Shown here: positions 22,735 through 34,414 of the stretch, one piece after another | How positions within the stretch are numbered: position 1 is the stretch's first letter | How the letters are laid out: the number at the start of each line of letters is the position of its first letter | Assembly: GCA_020081605.1 (NCBI GenBank) | Contig: JAHREC010000045.1 | Location: 1,550,001-1,614,000 of the forward strand | Direction of reading: 5' to 3' | DNA: 64,000 bases | DNA from: Albifimbria verrucaria | Lineage: Eukaryota; Ascomycota; Sordariomycetes; Hypocreales; Stachybotryaceae | The notes under the pieces: generated by a model | The model's input: only the letters and a program-made list of their open reading frames with translations | Databases searched by the model: none | Told to the model about the DNA's origin: nothing | Translations under genes and position numbers: made by a program

Positions 22735-23121
22735 GCGGACGCTTAGAGAGGAACCATCAATCTGAAGGACTAGACGCGGAATGCGAGATTCGTTGTTGCT
22801 CCTCGACATCAGAGCCGAAATGCACGTAGCTTCACCGTTTTGGTCTGTCCTCATCAGAATTTCTTGTACATATTCGTGTACTATAGCACATAGCACACCT
22901 GACCATCATGGTTTGAGCATGCATGCATAGAAAATAAACAAGACATGAGCATCCATCGCAGCTTGCGGGCCATAGATTCAATTTGAAGAAACAAACCTAG
23001 GCCGTGAAACCCTATTACTATGAAGTGAAGACATTAATCATACACTGCTGCTCCTGATGAATGGTCCACTTACAGACCCGTACTCGCCTGCTCCAACCTC
23101 CTACCATCCACAACCGAAGTT
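22735..23121. other. Convergent 3' spacer
   Basis: Between the 3' ends of the surface protein and the reductase gene. Nothing else seen. Confidence 0.5.
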
Positions 23122-24183
23122 TTAATCCTTCTTTTCACGTGCCGCCCGAATCTGTCTCGATATCTGGGGCATCTTGAAGAAAATCGCAACACACTTCTCG
23201 CCCAGCCACGCGGGCATACATGTTGACAGCCAGGCGATGAAGGACGCTCCTCCCACCCAGTACCAATCAGGTGTGCGACGAAACCAGCCACCAAACCAGC
23301 CCTCTCCCTTGAGGGCCTGCTTCACGAGTTTCTGGGCAAATATCTCGTTGGGCATGGTCATGGTCTGCTGGCTGAATACCCTGCGGCGCTCGAAGAAATC
23401 ATGCACTGGCTGGTAGAGTGATGAGGCGGGCAGCTGACGCTTCATGTGGTCGGTGATGTTGGAGCGGACGGTACCTGTCATGGAGACCATGACGCGCACG
23501 TTGAAGGGGCCAGTTCCATACGCAGGGCGCGGGAGTAATTGTTCAGGGCAGACTTGGTCGACGAGTACATGCCGCCGAAGAGGTAGGGGATGACAGAGGT
23601 GGCGGACGAAATGTTGATGATGAGGCCGCGGGCAGCAATAAGCTGGTGAACGAATGCCTGGACCATGAGCATAGGCCCAAAGACGTTGGTCTCGTAAGTC
23701 ATGCGCAAATCCTCTAGTTCGAAATCAACAGCCGGTATGGTGTGGCTCCGTCCACTATGTCCTTGTCAATTATGATGCATGGCAGCTTTGGCTCTGGGTT
23801 ATCTCACGCGTTGTTGACGAGGATGTCCAGATATCCGCCGGTGAGCTTCTCAACCTCTACCTTGGCAGCATCGATGCTGTCTTTGCTGGTCACGTCAAGC
23901 TGGAGGGTACTCATGCCCATGGCGGCCAGGTCGGCAAGGACCTCAGGCCTACGCGCAGTGGCAATGACATAACAGCCTTCAATTGGGGCATGTTAGCGGT
24001 CGCGTAGAAGAAATCAAGTCGAGCTATCAAACACGAACCTCGCTTGTGGAACTCAACGGCGAGAGCATAGCCAATGCCTCCCGGGGTGCACCTGGCAATT
24101 GATCAATTAACGCGTGTCCAAGGTTTTGTTTCCACGTCGGCATACACTTACCCGGTAATAAGGACTGATTTTAGCAAGCCCAT
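23122..24183 (-). CDS. AYR1: Short-chain dehydrogenase, 1-acyldihydroxyacetone-phosphate reductase-like (Ayr1)
   Basis: Ayr1-type enzymes use NADPH to reduce 1-acyl-DHAP to lysophosphatidic acid at the ER and lipid droplets. Exons 24152-24183, 24039-24091, 23808-23976 and 23122-23754; all three introns keep phase. Visible features: MGLLKSVLITGCTPGGIGYA (nucleotide-binding TGxxxGIG type), VIATARRPEVL, LQLDVTSKDSI and LDILVNNAGRSHT. Catalytic residues sit in NISSATS and YSSTKSALNNYSRALR (Ser, Tyr and Lys). A C-terminal hydrophobic segment near WYWVGGASFIAWLS suits membrane attachment. One C is missing at 23506-23509; restored length 295. Divergent from the esterase gene. Confidence 0.88.
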
Positions 24184-25280
24184 GATTTGTGACAGGTCCT
24201 ACGCGGCAAGGATACAATCTGGGGTGTGATTATGAGAAGTTGAGCTTGAGCCTCAGCTGAAAAGCTGATCTAGGCCTGTTATGATATTAACAAGAAAGGT
24301 TGGGTGGAGTAGGGAATAGACTGAGACATCATGTGCATCCAATCCCAACATATGCATCAACAATGTTTACCACCAATAAAGACCTGATAAGAAACATGCA
24401 CCTCGAAAGAGTATTTATTTGCTTGTATTTAGCTGGAGGATAACACCAAATGACACCTTTTCACCCAACCAGGTAATTTTTAATGAGTATACTTGGACAT
24501 GTCCAGGCCTAACCTTGGAATCTGTGTAGGTGTAGGTCTAGGGTAAGGAAATAGTTATGGCCACGTCGGGACATCCAGCGTCGATCATGCTTGCAGGATG
24601 CTCCTCAACCTGGAATACAACATTCGGACATATTACATATTCTTTAACTGAGATTACAGCCTGAAACATCTTCCCCATGGTACGCTTTCGATAGCAATAT
24701 AAGCATGACTCACTACGCCAATACAACCAGGGCAGGGTTTAGCATCCTACATCCCACCCCATCTTCTCAACACCCTGACGCTCACGTCGCGGTTGACTCA
24801 CATACCGCGGTCTGAAATCTCGCGCGTCCGCTTCCAAACACCAAGCTGACACGATGTCATGTGCCTTGCATCTCAACCCCGGTCCGTTTGCTGGTTACCA
24901 GCAACTCTTCCATGTCGCGCCTACGCCAGTAAACGACCCGGAGAGCTGTAAGTGGAGCTCTCCATTGTCGACATCCGGGGACTGTATATCAGTTGCCCGA
25001 CTGTTGGAGCGATATCCGTGTCACAATGATCCGGGATTGACCTGAATCTAGCGAGCTATGGAATTGTACCACGGGTGGATTACAATATACACCCGCTTCT
25101 ATACAGCTGGTGTGTTTGGCCAGACAGCATTGATCAAGTATAAGTGAGGTCAGTTCTGTCCGTCTGTCTCGAGATAAAGTCAACAACATCTTTACATCTC
25201 GATCATATTAGACAAACAAAGACCCTGCTCATCTTTCAAAAGCACATCATTCACTTTAGAAACCATCTACAACCATCATC
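24184..25280. other. Divergent promoter region, reductase and esterase
   Basis: 1.1 kb with only short chance frames. No RNA gene seen. Confidence 0.45.
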
Positions 25281-26251
25281 ATGTCTGCTGGTACGATCGA
25301 CCGTGACTTTGCCCAACACATGAAGGCACTGGGTCCCCTCCGCCTCGCAAACCTATGACCTCAGTCTTCGATTATCGGGCCGGTGCCAACGTGACCATCA
25401 AGAATCTAATGAGCTATCCGGTACCCCAAGGTATCATTGAGACCAAGCACACTGTCAAGTCATATGACGGTGCTGAGATTGTTGTCTATCGTATGGCAAA
25501 ACACGAGACGCTACAGGCAAGCGAGTTGCAGCCAGCACTTGTCTACCTACACGGCGGCGGTGTAGTCGCCTGCCCCATTGACGATGTTGGTCGTAATGGG
25601 GTTTACAAGCTCGTCGAGGATATGGGTGTTCAGGCCTTTGCGGTCGAGTATCGCTTGGCTCCAGAGTTTCCTTTTCCTACGCCGGTAGAAGACTGCTACG
25701 CCGCAGTGCAATGGATACAATCCAACGCCGCCGAGCTCAACGTCGATCCCGCCCGGTTAGGACTCTACGGGTCAAGCGGTGGCGGGTGTCTTGTTGCTGG
25801 CGTCTCCCTCATGGCGCGTGATCGTGGTCTTTCTCCCAAGATTGCCAAACAGTTCCTTATATATCCCATGTTGGACGATCGGTCTACGGTGACTTCGGCC
25901 AAGGCTTGGGAGGAGAGCGTCGCAGGGATGCGAAACCAGCTCAGCTTCGTCTGGCCAGCATACCTTGGTGCCGAGATGGCTTGCAACCCGGATGCCCAAG
26001 TGTCTCCATATGGAAGCCCTGCGCGAGCAGAGTCGCTTGCTGACCTGCCACCAGCATACATCGACTGTGGCAGCCTCGACGTCTTCCGCAACGAGAGCCT
26101 GGTGTTTGCGACACGGCTCGCCGAGGCTGATGTGGACGTGGAGATGCACCTGTACGCTGGCGTGCCTCATATCTTTGACTTACTGGCACCCAAGTGTCAG
26201 GCCACCCTCAATGCCATGGAGAACAGGAAGCGGGCCGTTGGCTACATCTGA
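25281..26251 (+). CDS. Alpha/beta hydrolase, HSL-type esterase/lipase (323 aa)
   Basis: Hydrolyses carboxylic esters; substrate unknown. The oxyanion motif YLHGGG lies near residue 91, the nucleophile elbow GSSGGG near 167, the acid in CGSLDVFRNE and the base in GVPHIFD. These are the order and sequence signs of the hormone-sensitive-lipase family. The ATG at 25281 (MSAGTIDRDFAQHM) is joined to the long frame by one C missing in 25335-25338. Single exon, no signal peptide, so intracellular. It is divergent from an Ayr1-like lipid enzyme, which would fit a lipid role, but this is position only. A tRNA gene starts 78 bases past the stop. Confidence 0.87.
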
Positions 26252-26329
26252 AGGGAGTGAGTTCGAGAGTGAGAATCTCGCCCACCAGCACCATGAATCA
26301 TTTTGACAGCACGTCTTTCAACAACAAGC

Positions 26330-26400
26330 GGTCGCGTGGCCCAATGGCAAGGCGTCTGACTACGAATCAGGAGATTGTGGGTTCGATCCCCACCGTGACC
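26330..26400 (+). tRNA. tRNA-Arg (anticodon ACG)
   Basis: 71 bases, no intron. Acceptor stem GGTCGCG/CGTGACC (one G-T pair), D arm around GCCCAATGGCAAGGC, anticodon loop CTACGAA, T arm with GGTTCGATCCC. ACG, read as ICG, decodes CGU, CGC and CGA. T-rich sequence (TTTCTTTTT) follows directly, suited to RNA polymerase III termination. Confidence 0.95.
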
Positions 26401-27463
26401 TTTCTTTTTGCCTTTTTTACATTATTCTTCAGTGGTGAAGCTCGAGTTTAAATGTTAGTTCGGGATGCGCTTCATATGGTTGGGGAATATTTTGTTTGTG
26501 GCCCCCAGAGGTGGGGTGGAGGGCTGTTTTGAGCTATGGACGGCGAAATGAGAGACAGTGGCAAAAAATGGGTTTAGTAAATCAACGACTAACTATTTTT
26601 GTTCTACTATAAAGGGAAATCGAGTATAATGGATGGTTTATAAAGCGCATATAACACCTTGACTCTTACCTACTATACTCAAGCTGAGTTCATCCTTGTG
26701 AATTATGGCGTCAGTTGCTTGTGGCCAGGGGTTGCACCGACGACAATGAGCGGTCATATAGGCTAGGAAGTTGGCAAATACTTCAATTCTGTACTATTCA
26801 GCAGTTGAAAGGCTATGTGGGTTAGTCCTTGGCAAATCACTGTGGAGAAACCTGATGCATAAACAAGAGGCTCGCTTGATGGGTCCTGTCGTTGAAGGAA
26901 CTCGTCCGAGATCAACACCAAGAGTTACGATATCTAGCCAATTGAATGCAACTGAAGGTGCTAAGCCATGCTTAACTTGGCGCCTTCACAAGTCCAAGGC
27001 AATTAAGTGGCTCGGAGTTGACGGAATGCCCCCATTCTTACATATACGAACACCAGCGCGCATCCTGCCCATGTCCTGTCGTCATATTAGGTGCACATAG
27101 TGCGGCTTTGGCAATCTATTAGAGGCAGCCCATATCGTATCTGGATGTGAAAGCTGCGCGCCCCTTGCCACAACGGCACTTGTAATATGCTTGCCAAAAG
27201 GCAAAGCCGGTTACGGGCGGTGAACTAGGATTCTAATGGAAGGTGGAGTTTGTGACGGCTTGAACTACAGGGATGTTGCTCGGGGTTCAGACAAAGACGG
27301 AAGCCAAGACATATGGCACCTCCTTACCAGAGCAAGCTTGGTGATAGTAATCGTCTCATATCACGAGCGCAACCAAAGTATAATAAAGAGTCGGAAGAAC
27401 GCCATGTAGATGTTCAGCAGCTCTCCCGTCTTGACCTGAGAATCCGGCGTAGTTAACTTCACC
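26401..27463. other. Intergenic between tRNA-Arg and subtilase
   Basis: 1.06 kb. A 109-codon frame at 26771-27100 has no recognisable feature. Otherwise empty. Confidence 0.45.
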
Positions 27464-28696
27464 ATGTCTGTCAAGTCAATCCAGCTGATTGCCGGTTTCA
27501 TCGCCGTGGCCTTGGCACTGCCTACCAATCCGCAGGGCGTTATACCAGGACGCTATATTGTGGCTCTTAAACCGTCCGAGGAAATAGACGTTGATCTCCA
27601 CACTCGTTGGGTCTCCGATGTCCATGCCCAAAATCTCGCCCGTCGAGGCGGCGAATCGAGTGGAGTTGATCAGACCTTCAGCTTCCCCGGCTTCCAAGGC
27701 TACTCAGGCTCATTCGATGACGAGACATTGGAGATCATCAAGGCCAACAGCAGTGTAGGTTCTCACACAAGCTGTGATTCTACCAGTAGCTTACTCATAG
27801 TCACAGGTTGTGCTCGTAGAGCCTGAGCTTATCGTCACCGTTGCGTCCCCGTGACCCAGCAGAGCCCACCCTGGAGTCTTTCAGCTGTGTCGAATGCGAA
27901 CCCACCCTCCTCCAGCTCGGGCTTTTACTACGACTCGACTGCCGGCGAAGGCACTTTTGTTTATGTGCTTGACAGCGGTATCGTGATTGACCATGCCGAA
28001 TTCCAAGGCCGAGCCGTGTTTGGCTATGACTCGTCTGGGGCGAGCAGTGACAAGGGCCATGGCACTCATGTCGCAGGCATCGTTAACAGCGCTACATACG
28101 GAGTGGCCAAGAAGGCTACCGTCGTGGATGTTCAGGTTCTGGGATCCGAGACCGGAACAAGTTCAGGAGTTTTGAACGGAGTTGCATGGACTGCGAAGGA
28201 CATTGTGGCCAAGGGCCGTGTTGGCAAGTCTGTGGTCAACATGTCCCTGTCGTCTTCCACCTCAGCTGCTCTAAATAACGCAGTTCAGGCGTTGATTGAC
28301 GCGGGAATTCCTGTTGTTGCTGCTGCAGGAAACGCTAACAGCGACTCTGCCGACACGTCGCCGGCGAACCAACCCAATGTGATTGCAGTGGCTGCCAGCA
28401 ATAAGGATTACCGACGATGGGCGTACTCTAACTGGGGATCAGTCGTTGACATTTTTGCCCCAGGCGAGAGCATTACGTCGGCTTGGTACACTTCCAAGAC
28501 AGCAACATATACTACCAGCGGCACTTCGCAAGCTGCACCCCATGTCGCGGGTGTTATCGCTTATTTGCTTGCTCTGGAAGGTCCTCGTACCCCTAGAGAG
28601 ATCTTCAGCCGACTCCAGGAGCTTGCCATCAAAGATCGGATTCAGGATACTAAGGGTGTACCCAATCTGTTGGTCTATAATGGTAACGGGCGGTAA
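27464..28696 (+). CDS. Secreted subtilisin-like serine protease (S8, proteinase K type)
   Basis: Exons 27464-27754 and 27807-28696 over a 52-base intron. Signal peptide to about residue 19 (AGFIAVALALP), I9 propeptide beginning GVIPGRYIVALK, then the mature S8 domain. Catalytic Asp lies in YVLDSGIVID, His in GHGTHVAG and Ser in SGTSQAAPHVAG; the oxyanion Asn is in AAAGNANSD. One C is missing at 27847-27850; restored length 393, usual for fungal proteinase K-type enzymes. The residue after the catalytic Ser is Gln where Met is nearly invariant. Such proteases digest protein outside the cell and serve nutrition or host attack. The neighbours give no further hint. Confidence 0.92.
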
Positions 28697-29496
28697 TCTG
28701 TATAAAGTGTGTGCCTATAGTTTACAATAATCACGATCCTCCTCAGCTCACTGGTCTAGAACCGTGAAAATGTGTAGCAATTAGTACGCGTAAGTATCTG
28801 CCCGATGCAACGACAACTCATATTTTACTATTTGAGCCTCTAATGTGACCTTTCATAATTACCCGGGAAACAAGGGGCGACTGTTGGATGTGCCTTCGGT
28901 CTGCCGCCGTTACAATTGCACCACACTCCCTGTTCGCACTGACCTGTCTCTGCATTGAACCACCGATCATGCCGGTCTAGAGGCGGTAAACTGACGTGGC
29001 TGTCTCTCGATTCTTCTTTTGTCCAAGCCAGGTTACAGTTGAGGCTGGGGGCCTACCACTGCCGTATCATGAGCCTCTCAGCGCCGTCGGCCTTCCAAGA
29101 TCCTGATTGCAATTTCAAGCAGGGAGTTGCCGGCACAACGCGGCAGATATGCTGTCTCATTATTACTCGATGTAGGCAAACCGGTCAGGAAAGATGTCTC
29201 CTTAGTGGTCCAAATGGCTTGTAAGTGAGGCGAGCATGCGCAGCTGGGTGTTCGTCAAGGGAACTGTCGAACCAACTGCATATCACATTAGCCAATCATC
29301 GGATTGAACCCCGACTGTATACTTGGGCCGCCATGTCCGAAAAATAATGCGGATAAAGGTTATTAGGAACGAAAAAGATTTATAAGGTCGAGGAATTCGC
29401 CGTGAAAAGGTCGAGTTGCTCTCTCTATCAGCCACTTGTGCTAATACACAACCATCCACGACCATCCACGTATCGAATAATCGACTCAGCGCTATC
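28697..29496. other. Intergenic, no gene seen
   Basis: 800 bases between the subtilase and the coiled-coil gene. Short chance frames only. Confidence 0.45.
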
Positions 29497-31243
29497 ATGA
29501 CTTCAAAGGATAAGTCCAAAGCCACACAGGGTCTCCCCAATGGTACTAACCCAGATGAACATTGTATCAACGAGTTCTTCCAATTCATTAGTCAATACCT
29601 CTCGAAAAATGGCTACCAGAACTTACAACAAATTTTTGTTGAACGTAATAAGCTCCAAGGCCAGCTGGAGGGGCTAACAGAGCCCTCAGTGAGGTGAAGG
29701 AGAGGCTGGCTGATTGCGTGATCAACTTGGATAGAAGAGAATCTAAAGTGAAGGAGCTAGAGAAGGAGAAGGGCACATACATTGACCAAAAGACAAAACT
29801 CGAAGAAGAATTAAGTCAGATCAAACAAGAAAGCAAGAAAAATTTGGAAATGATCGAGAAAAAACAGAAGGAACAAGACGAGACACTCATGAAGCTACAT
29901 CAAATTGAAAAGCAACATGGCGAGGCCAAGGAGGCTCTTAAGACATCATTGGCTACCAATGAGAGACTTGTTGATAGCTTAGACGAGAAGAAAGAGCTCG
30001 TAAGGCAACTTGAAGAACTTAAGTCGTACAGCTCCGAGATGATTCCCTGGGAGACACTCAACTCCGATAGGTAAGCAACAGCCCAGTTCGACCTCCTAAA
30101 GGGTACAAAGAGCTGTATTTTAGCTAACAACATCCTTGGAAGCCATGCTGACTTGACGGCAATCTCAACAAAAGCATTTCAATGGGCAAAAGACTTTTTA
30201 TTCCAAAATCTTGACGAAAAGGCTCGTTCACCAGAGAATTGGGAAAGGATAAAAAGTACTCTTTCATGGAAGACTTCCAGGAATGCTTTCCGGCATCGAA
30301 CAGCGAAGCCGCCAAGCAAGTCCGGTACGCTATAGGGCTAATGGTGCTTGGGAGAATGTTAGAACATCGCATCTTTCAATTGCTTTACCTCAGTGTAGAG
30401 CCAAGTGAGACTGAGATAATTCTTGATCTGCTTGCGAAGAAAGATGCTGCCCATCAGCAGTACGCTCGCTCTGTGCTTCGGAAGGTTCTTGACGAAGAAC
30501 AGACACTGATTGGTGATGAGCGTGCTGCGAATGCGGCGCAAGACGTTATGAACCTTCTCAAAGATATCGTCCCCGCTGGGAAGCACGGGGAGTGCTTGTC
30601 AGAGCTCAGAAATATCTTCAACGCTGCTCTAATGGCATGGAAGCCGGTGCTTAAGCTTAAAGAAGCGGTGGTCATCACTTTTCGTTGGAACAAAGATAAT
30701 TTCAGGAAATGGAAAAGGCTTCAGATCCCACCTCAGGAGAGCAATAAGAGCGAGACAGCAGCCAAAGGCGGTCCTAAAAATGCCATCATCCAAAAGAAGC
30801 CAGCCCAGAACCGCACAACGGGCGAGATGGATAATGTTGACATGGACTTTTACGAGGTTTGGCCACTAGTATACGTCAAGGACCAGGTGCTCCATCCGGG
30901 TCTCTTCTTCGTCGGCGACCAATTCAACGCAGCGCGGGATGAGGTGCTTGAAGAGATTAAGAAGAAACATTCACAGATAAGAGACGCAAGGAGGAGAGAA
31001 AGACAATCCGGAGACGGCGCAACTGGTAGTGCAGACTCGAAGAGACGCAACTCTAGTGCTTTTTATCTTCGGGCGGCGGCACCGGCCCGAAAGGCGGATG
31101 ACTCGCCTTCGACTTTCGAGCAATCGCAGGAGGGTGGTATCGTAGGGTCTGGAATTCGTGGGATGAAGTGGACGATGACGAAATTGCTTAAATGGGTCTT
31201 GGTAGTTCTTGTTCTTAGATGGATGCTTGCCTGTTTGTGTTGA
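29497..31243 (+). CDS. Unrecognised coiled-coil protein with C-terminal membrane anchor (558 aa)
   Basis: Exons 29497-30070 and 30143-31243 over a 72-base intron. After a polar N-terminus (MTSKDKSKATQGLPNG) come about 130 residues of Lys/Glu-rich heptads (for example KVKELEKEKGTYIDQKTKLE), a long coiled coil. A helical middle region with FMEDFQECFPAS follows, then a basic low-complexity part (RDARRRERQ). The final stretch is one hydrophobic helix close to the end (LLKWVLVVLVLRWMLA). The layout is that of a tail-anchored tether or scaffold; the function is not known to me. Missing bases: G at 29670-29673 and A at 30251-30255. With these the model closes exactly. Confidence 0.75.
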
Positions 31244-31891
31244 ATGACTTTTGTAATGAAGTGGAACTGACTGTCATTAGTTGAAGGAGATGGATGGGAT
31301 TGGTGTAAGTTCTAAGCTTCGATTTATGAGATTGCCGCCAAAGCATACATGTTGATCTTTTATAGCATGCGCCAAAGGAAATGTCTATCTTGTGACGGAT
31401 GTAAACTAGAGATGGTTGATTGGACACCAGAACCACTGGGGAACAGCTGCCACCAGACCAGTAGTTGTCCAGCGTCCAAAGACGCAAGGACAGTTTGTGA
31501 AACACTTAACGACATGATCTGATAGAAGCTAAATGGATACTAAACTAGAAAGAAAGTTCCAGGATAGAGATGAGCGCTTATACCAGCATCCTCTGCTACG
31601 CAAGACACTTACCACATGACCTACAATGCATGATGGATGTCATAATTTAGGGAGATATTTCCAAGGATATCTTGACTATATGATACTTCACGTAACAGGG
31701 AGCTCCTTGTGCCATATCTCTGTGATTTCTCCCTCTCATCAAGGCGCCCTATCACCTCGCTCAACTGAGGAAACGGCGATGAGCGTCAGTGTGTGAGCCC
31801 ACTCACTCCAAAGACGAACAAATCACATGGAACCCGGAGCCAAAAGCTGGACTGCCAGCTCTTTGGTGAACTGGCAAAAGATATATCCCAA
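31244..31891. other. Intergenic, no gene seen
   Basis: 650 bases between the coiled-coil gene and the tRNA-Cys gene; nothing recognised. Confidence 0.45.
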
Positions 31892-31963
31892 GCTCAAGGC
31901 CGGAATTGAACCGGCGACTTCAAGATTTGCAATCTCACACGCTAACCGCTGCGTCACTTGAGC
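31892..31963 (-). tRNA. tRNA-Cys (anticodon GCA)
   Basis: 72 bases, no intron. Perfect acceptor stem GCTCAAG/CTTGAGC, D stem ACGC/GCGT, anticodon loop TTGCAAA, T arm GCCGG-TTCAATT-CCGGC. The anticodon stem contains two G-T pairs. A TTTT tract lies about 12 bases past the 3' end. Confidence 0.92.
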
Positions 31964-32221
31964 ATTTGAAGGGATTCGATGCTGGGGATCGAGGTCCGGG
32001 TTGCTTGGTGAGGCTTTCATGATGCCCGTCCTCTCCAGTCCGAATGTATTGTTGGCCTTCTGTATTGCTCACCTGCTGGTGCTTTAAAAGCAGATCAACT
32101 TCGGCAAAACAGAGCATTTGTATGGCGGCAATAATCTCAAGATAGCTGCCGCTCAACAAGAACCCTCCACCCCATCGTAATCCAACATGAATGCTGTTGA
32201 CGGCCCCCTCGGCATCAAACA

Positions 32222-32292
32222 GGTCGCATGGCCCAATGGCAAGGCGTCTGACTACGAATCAGGAGATTGTGGGTTCGATCCCCACTGTGACC
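32222..32292 (+). tRNA. tRNA-Arg (anticodon ACG), second copy
   Basis: 71 bases. It differs from the copy at 26330-26400 only by a change in each strand of the acceptor stem (GGTCGCA/TGTGACC), which stays paired. The 3' flank TTTCT also matches before the copies diverge. A T6 tract lies about 20 bases downstream. Confidence 0.95.
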
Positions 32293-34414
32293 TTTCTCTT
32301 GCCAGGAGTTCTTTTTTGCGGTTGGTTGAGGCTAGTCAACATCAGGACACTAAGTTGATAGTTGGCGCTGGCGCTGGCGCTGGCGCTAGGTATATGTGTA
32401 AGAGCAGTAACTAGGAATACCCAACTAACACTTCCTTTTAATCTTCCGTTTGCCCTCGTGCGTAAACTATCCTCCGAATATGGCCGATCGATATATGGCG
32501 ATGGGCTGATTTCAACCTTTTCGTCATCGTGGTAATTCCGGCAATGGATAGCTGTGGAATGTTGTGGAGACGGTAATATGTGAACGCAGATCATACGCTC
32601 CTTCGCTCGGCTAGGAAAAGCGCCGATGCAGGCATTGCCATACATGCCCAGCATGCGAGTTGTTCGCAAATTGTTGCGTCCTGGTTGGCTATATATACAG
32701 GGTCGATATTGGAACACCCTAAGCACTTGACGACAATGGGACAGCAAAGGGTGGGTAAAAAGATAAGAGCTTGTAGCTCAGTTGCTTTCACTGCATCTAC
32801 AACCATGTAAGTAATTGTAAACAAAGGGGATACAGATATACGCACCTGTCTGAACGCTGCAATTTAAACGGAGCAGCACAGTTCCATCATTAGCACTCTT
32901 TTTCCTGAGCTGTCCCACGGGCTTCTTTGACATGGGCAGTTGCGACAAGCCTCTCCTGTCACAGTTTAGAACCTAGTCACCGTTAAAAGCAGCACGTTCC
33001 AGTGTTCCTCTTTCTGGCGACGCTGTAAAGGGAAATCGGTAGTTGGTAAGACGGCGATAATGCCAAGTCGCATATCTTAACAGGGCAATTAAGACATCCT
33101 GAGCCCGGACGCTCACGTCGTCAGCATGCTCTTATTCATCACTCCACAGCAATCGCGCCGAATAACTAAATCCGGAGAGCCGTCGAGAGCGCTCTTGCAT
33201 GCGTCGCAAAATCGGAAGGCCACTTTGAACGACGTGAGAGGCGATGAAACAATAATAAACGCCGAGGTTTCGAGAAGGGGAACTATTGGCGCTCAATCAC
33301 GTGAAGTTGCATCGTCGCCCGAGCCACCATGCCGGTTCCAATGAGGCGGTTGGTCAGACTCGATATCCTGCATGGTTTCTGAAACCTAGTCATTCCCTCT
33401 GACTATTTCAAAGTCCCTATGCGCCGAGTTATCGCCATAGCCCACCGCACATCTTCAGAATCAGGGGTTGACTCTTGCATCGAGGGCGATATTTATAGCA
33501 TGCTGTGCATCTTACATTGCCGCTCTGTTGTGAAAGATTGAGATACACCCCTATTTCACTTGGTCTGCACGGCCCTATTGTGATTGGAGTGTATGATATT
33601 CGCAGTCGAAACCGCCTCTTTTGGCCCCAGGATATAGACTGCCTGACATCGTGTAAACCCAAGTAAATGTCTCGGGAGTATGGTGGTTCTGCCGCTATGA
33701 TTGCTATGAATAGAACTGCCCTCTTATGCTTTGAAATCATGCTCAACAGTTTCGCCGCTTGCCTTGTAGACGACCCAGGCATCTGAGATTTGAGTCTCGC
33801 AAATTTCGAACGGAATGGTAACTTGCACGAGCCAAAGGAACCGCATATAATACTTACCATGAATTTTGTCTCCGTCTGCTCTGGGAGTTAATCAAGAGCG
33901 AGCGGGAAACATTGACGACCATGATGGCAAGCTATACACGCACTTTCAGATGTAAGAACAAAAGACTAGAAAAATATATTGTGTCCTCCTAAATGCTGCA
34001 AATGTCCAGTCTTTTCTTGTACCTCTGTTGTAGATAATTCATCAATCCTCATGTTCATAAATCCGCATGCATACCGCGGCACTATTTGTCGTATCTTGAG
34101 CATCTTATGGTTAATATCCAAATAACGTCCCATTGAGAACACACACCCATCACACGCACGTCCATAGAAGATAGGATAGAGTAGAAGAATAAGAAAGAAA
34201 ATTAAGGAAATAAGGAAAAAGACACTAAGAACGCCGACTGCCGCTCGACAACGGCCGCCATGCCCACCTGTTTCGGGCATGACCTCCATGACGCTCGATA
34301 TATACAGGCGTGACCTCCAGATCCCGGCCACATCAATCCGTAAGTGAAAGTACAATAACCAAGAAAATTAACCCTCAAAGCTTGCCAGAATTACAATTCT
34401 GTTTCCCGTTCTCA
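32293..34414. other. Intergenic, 2.1 kb, no convincing gene
   Basis: Frames of 143 codons (33429-33860, minus) and 129 codons (33966-34355, minus) have no recognisable features; the second probably lies in the 3' leader-side sequence of the next gene. A short GGCGCT repeat is listed separately. Confidence 0.45.
32364..32387. repeat. Hexamer repeat (GGCGCT)x4
   Basis: Four perfect tandem copies, about 70 bases past the second tRNA-Arg gene. Confidence 0.9.

Noticed and set aside
33429..34355. Two minus-strand frames of 143 and 129 codons
   Set aside because: No recognisable motifs; probably chance frames in and near a 3' untranslated region.
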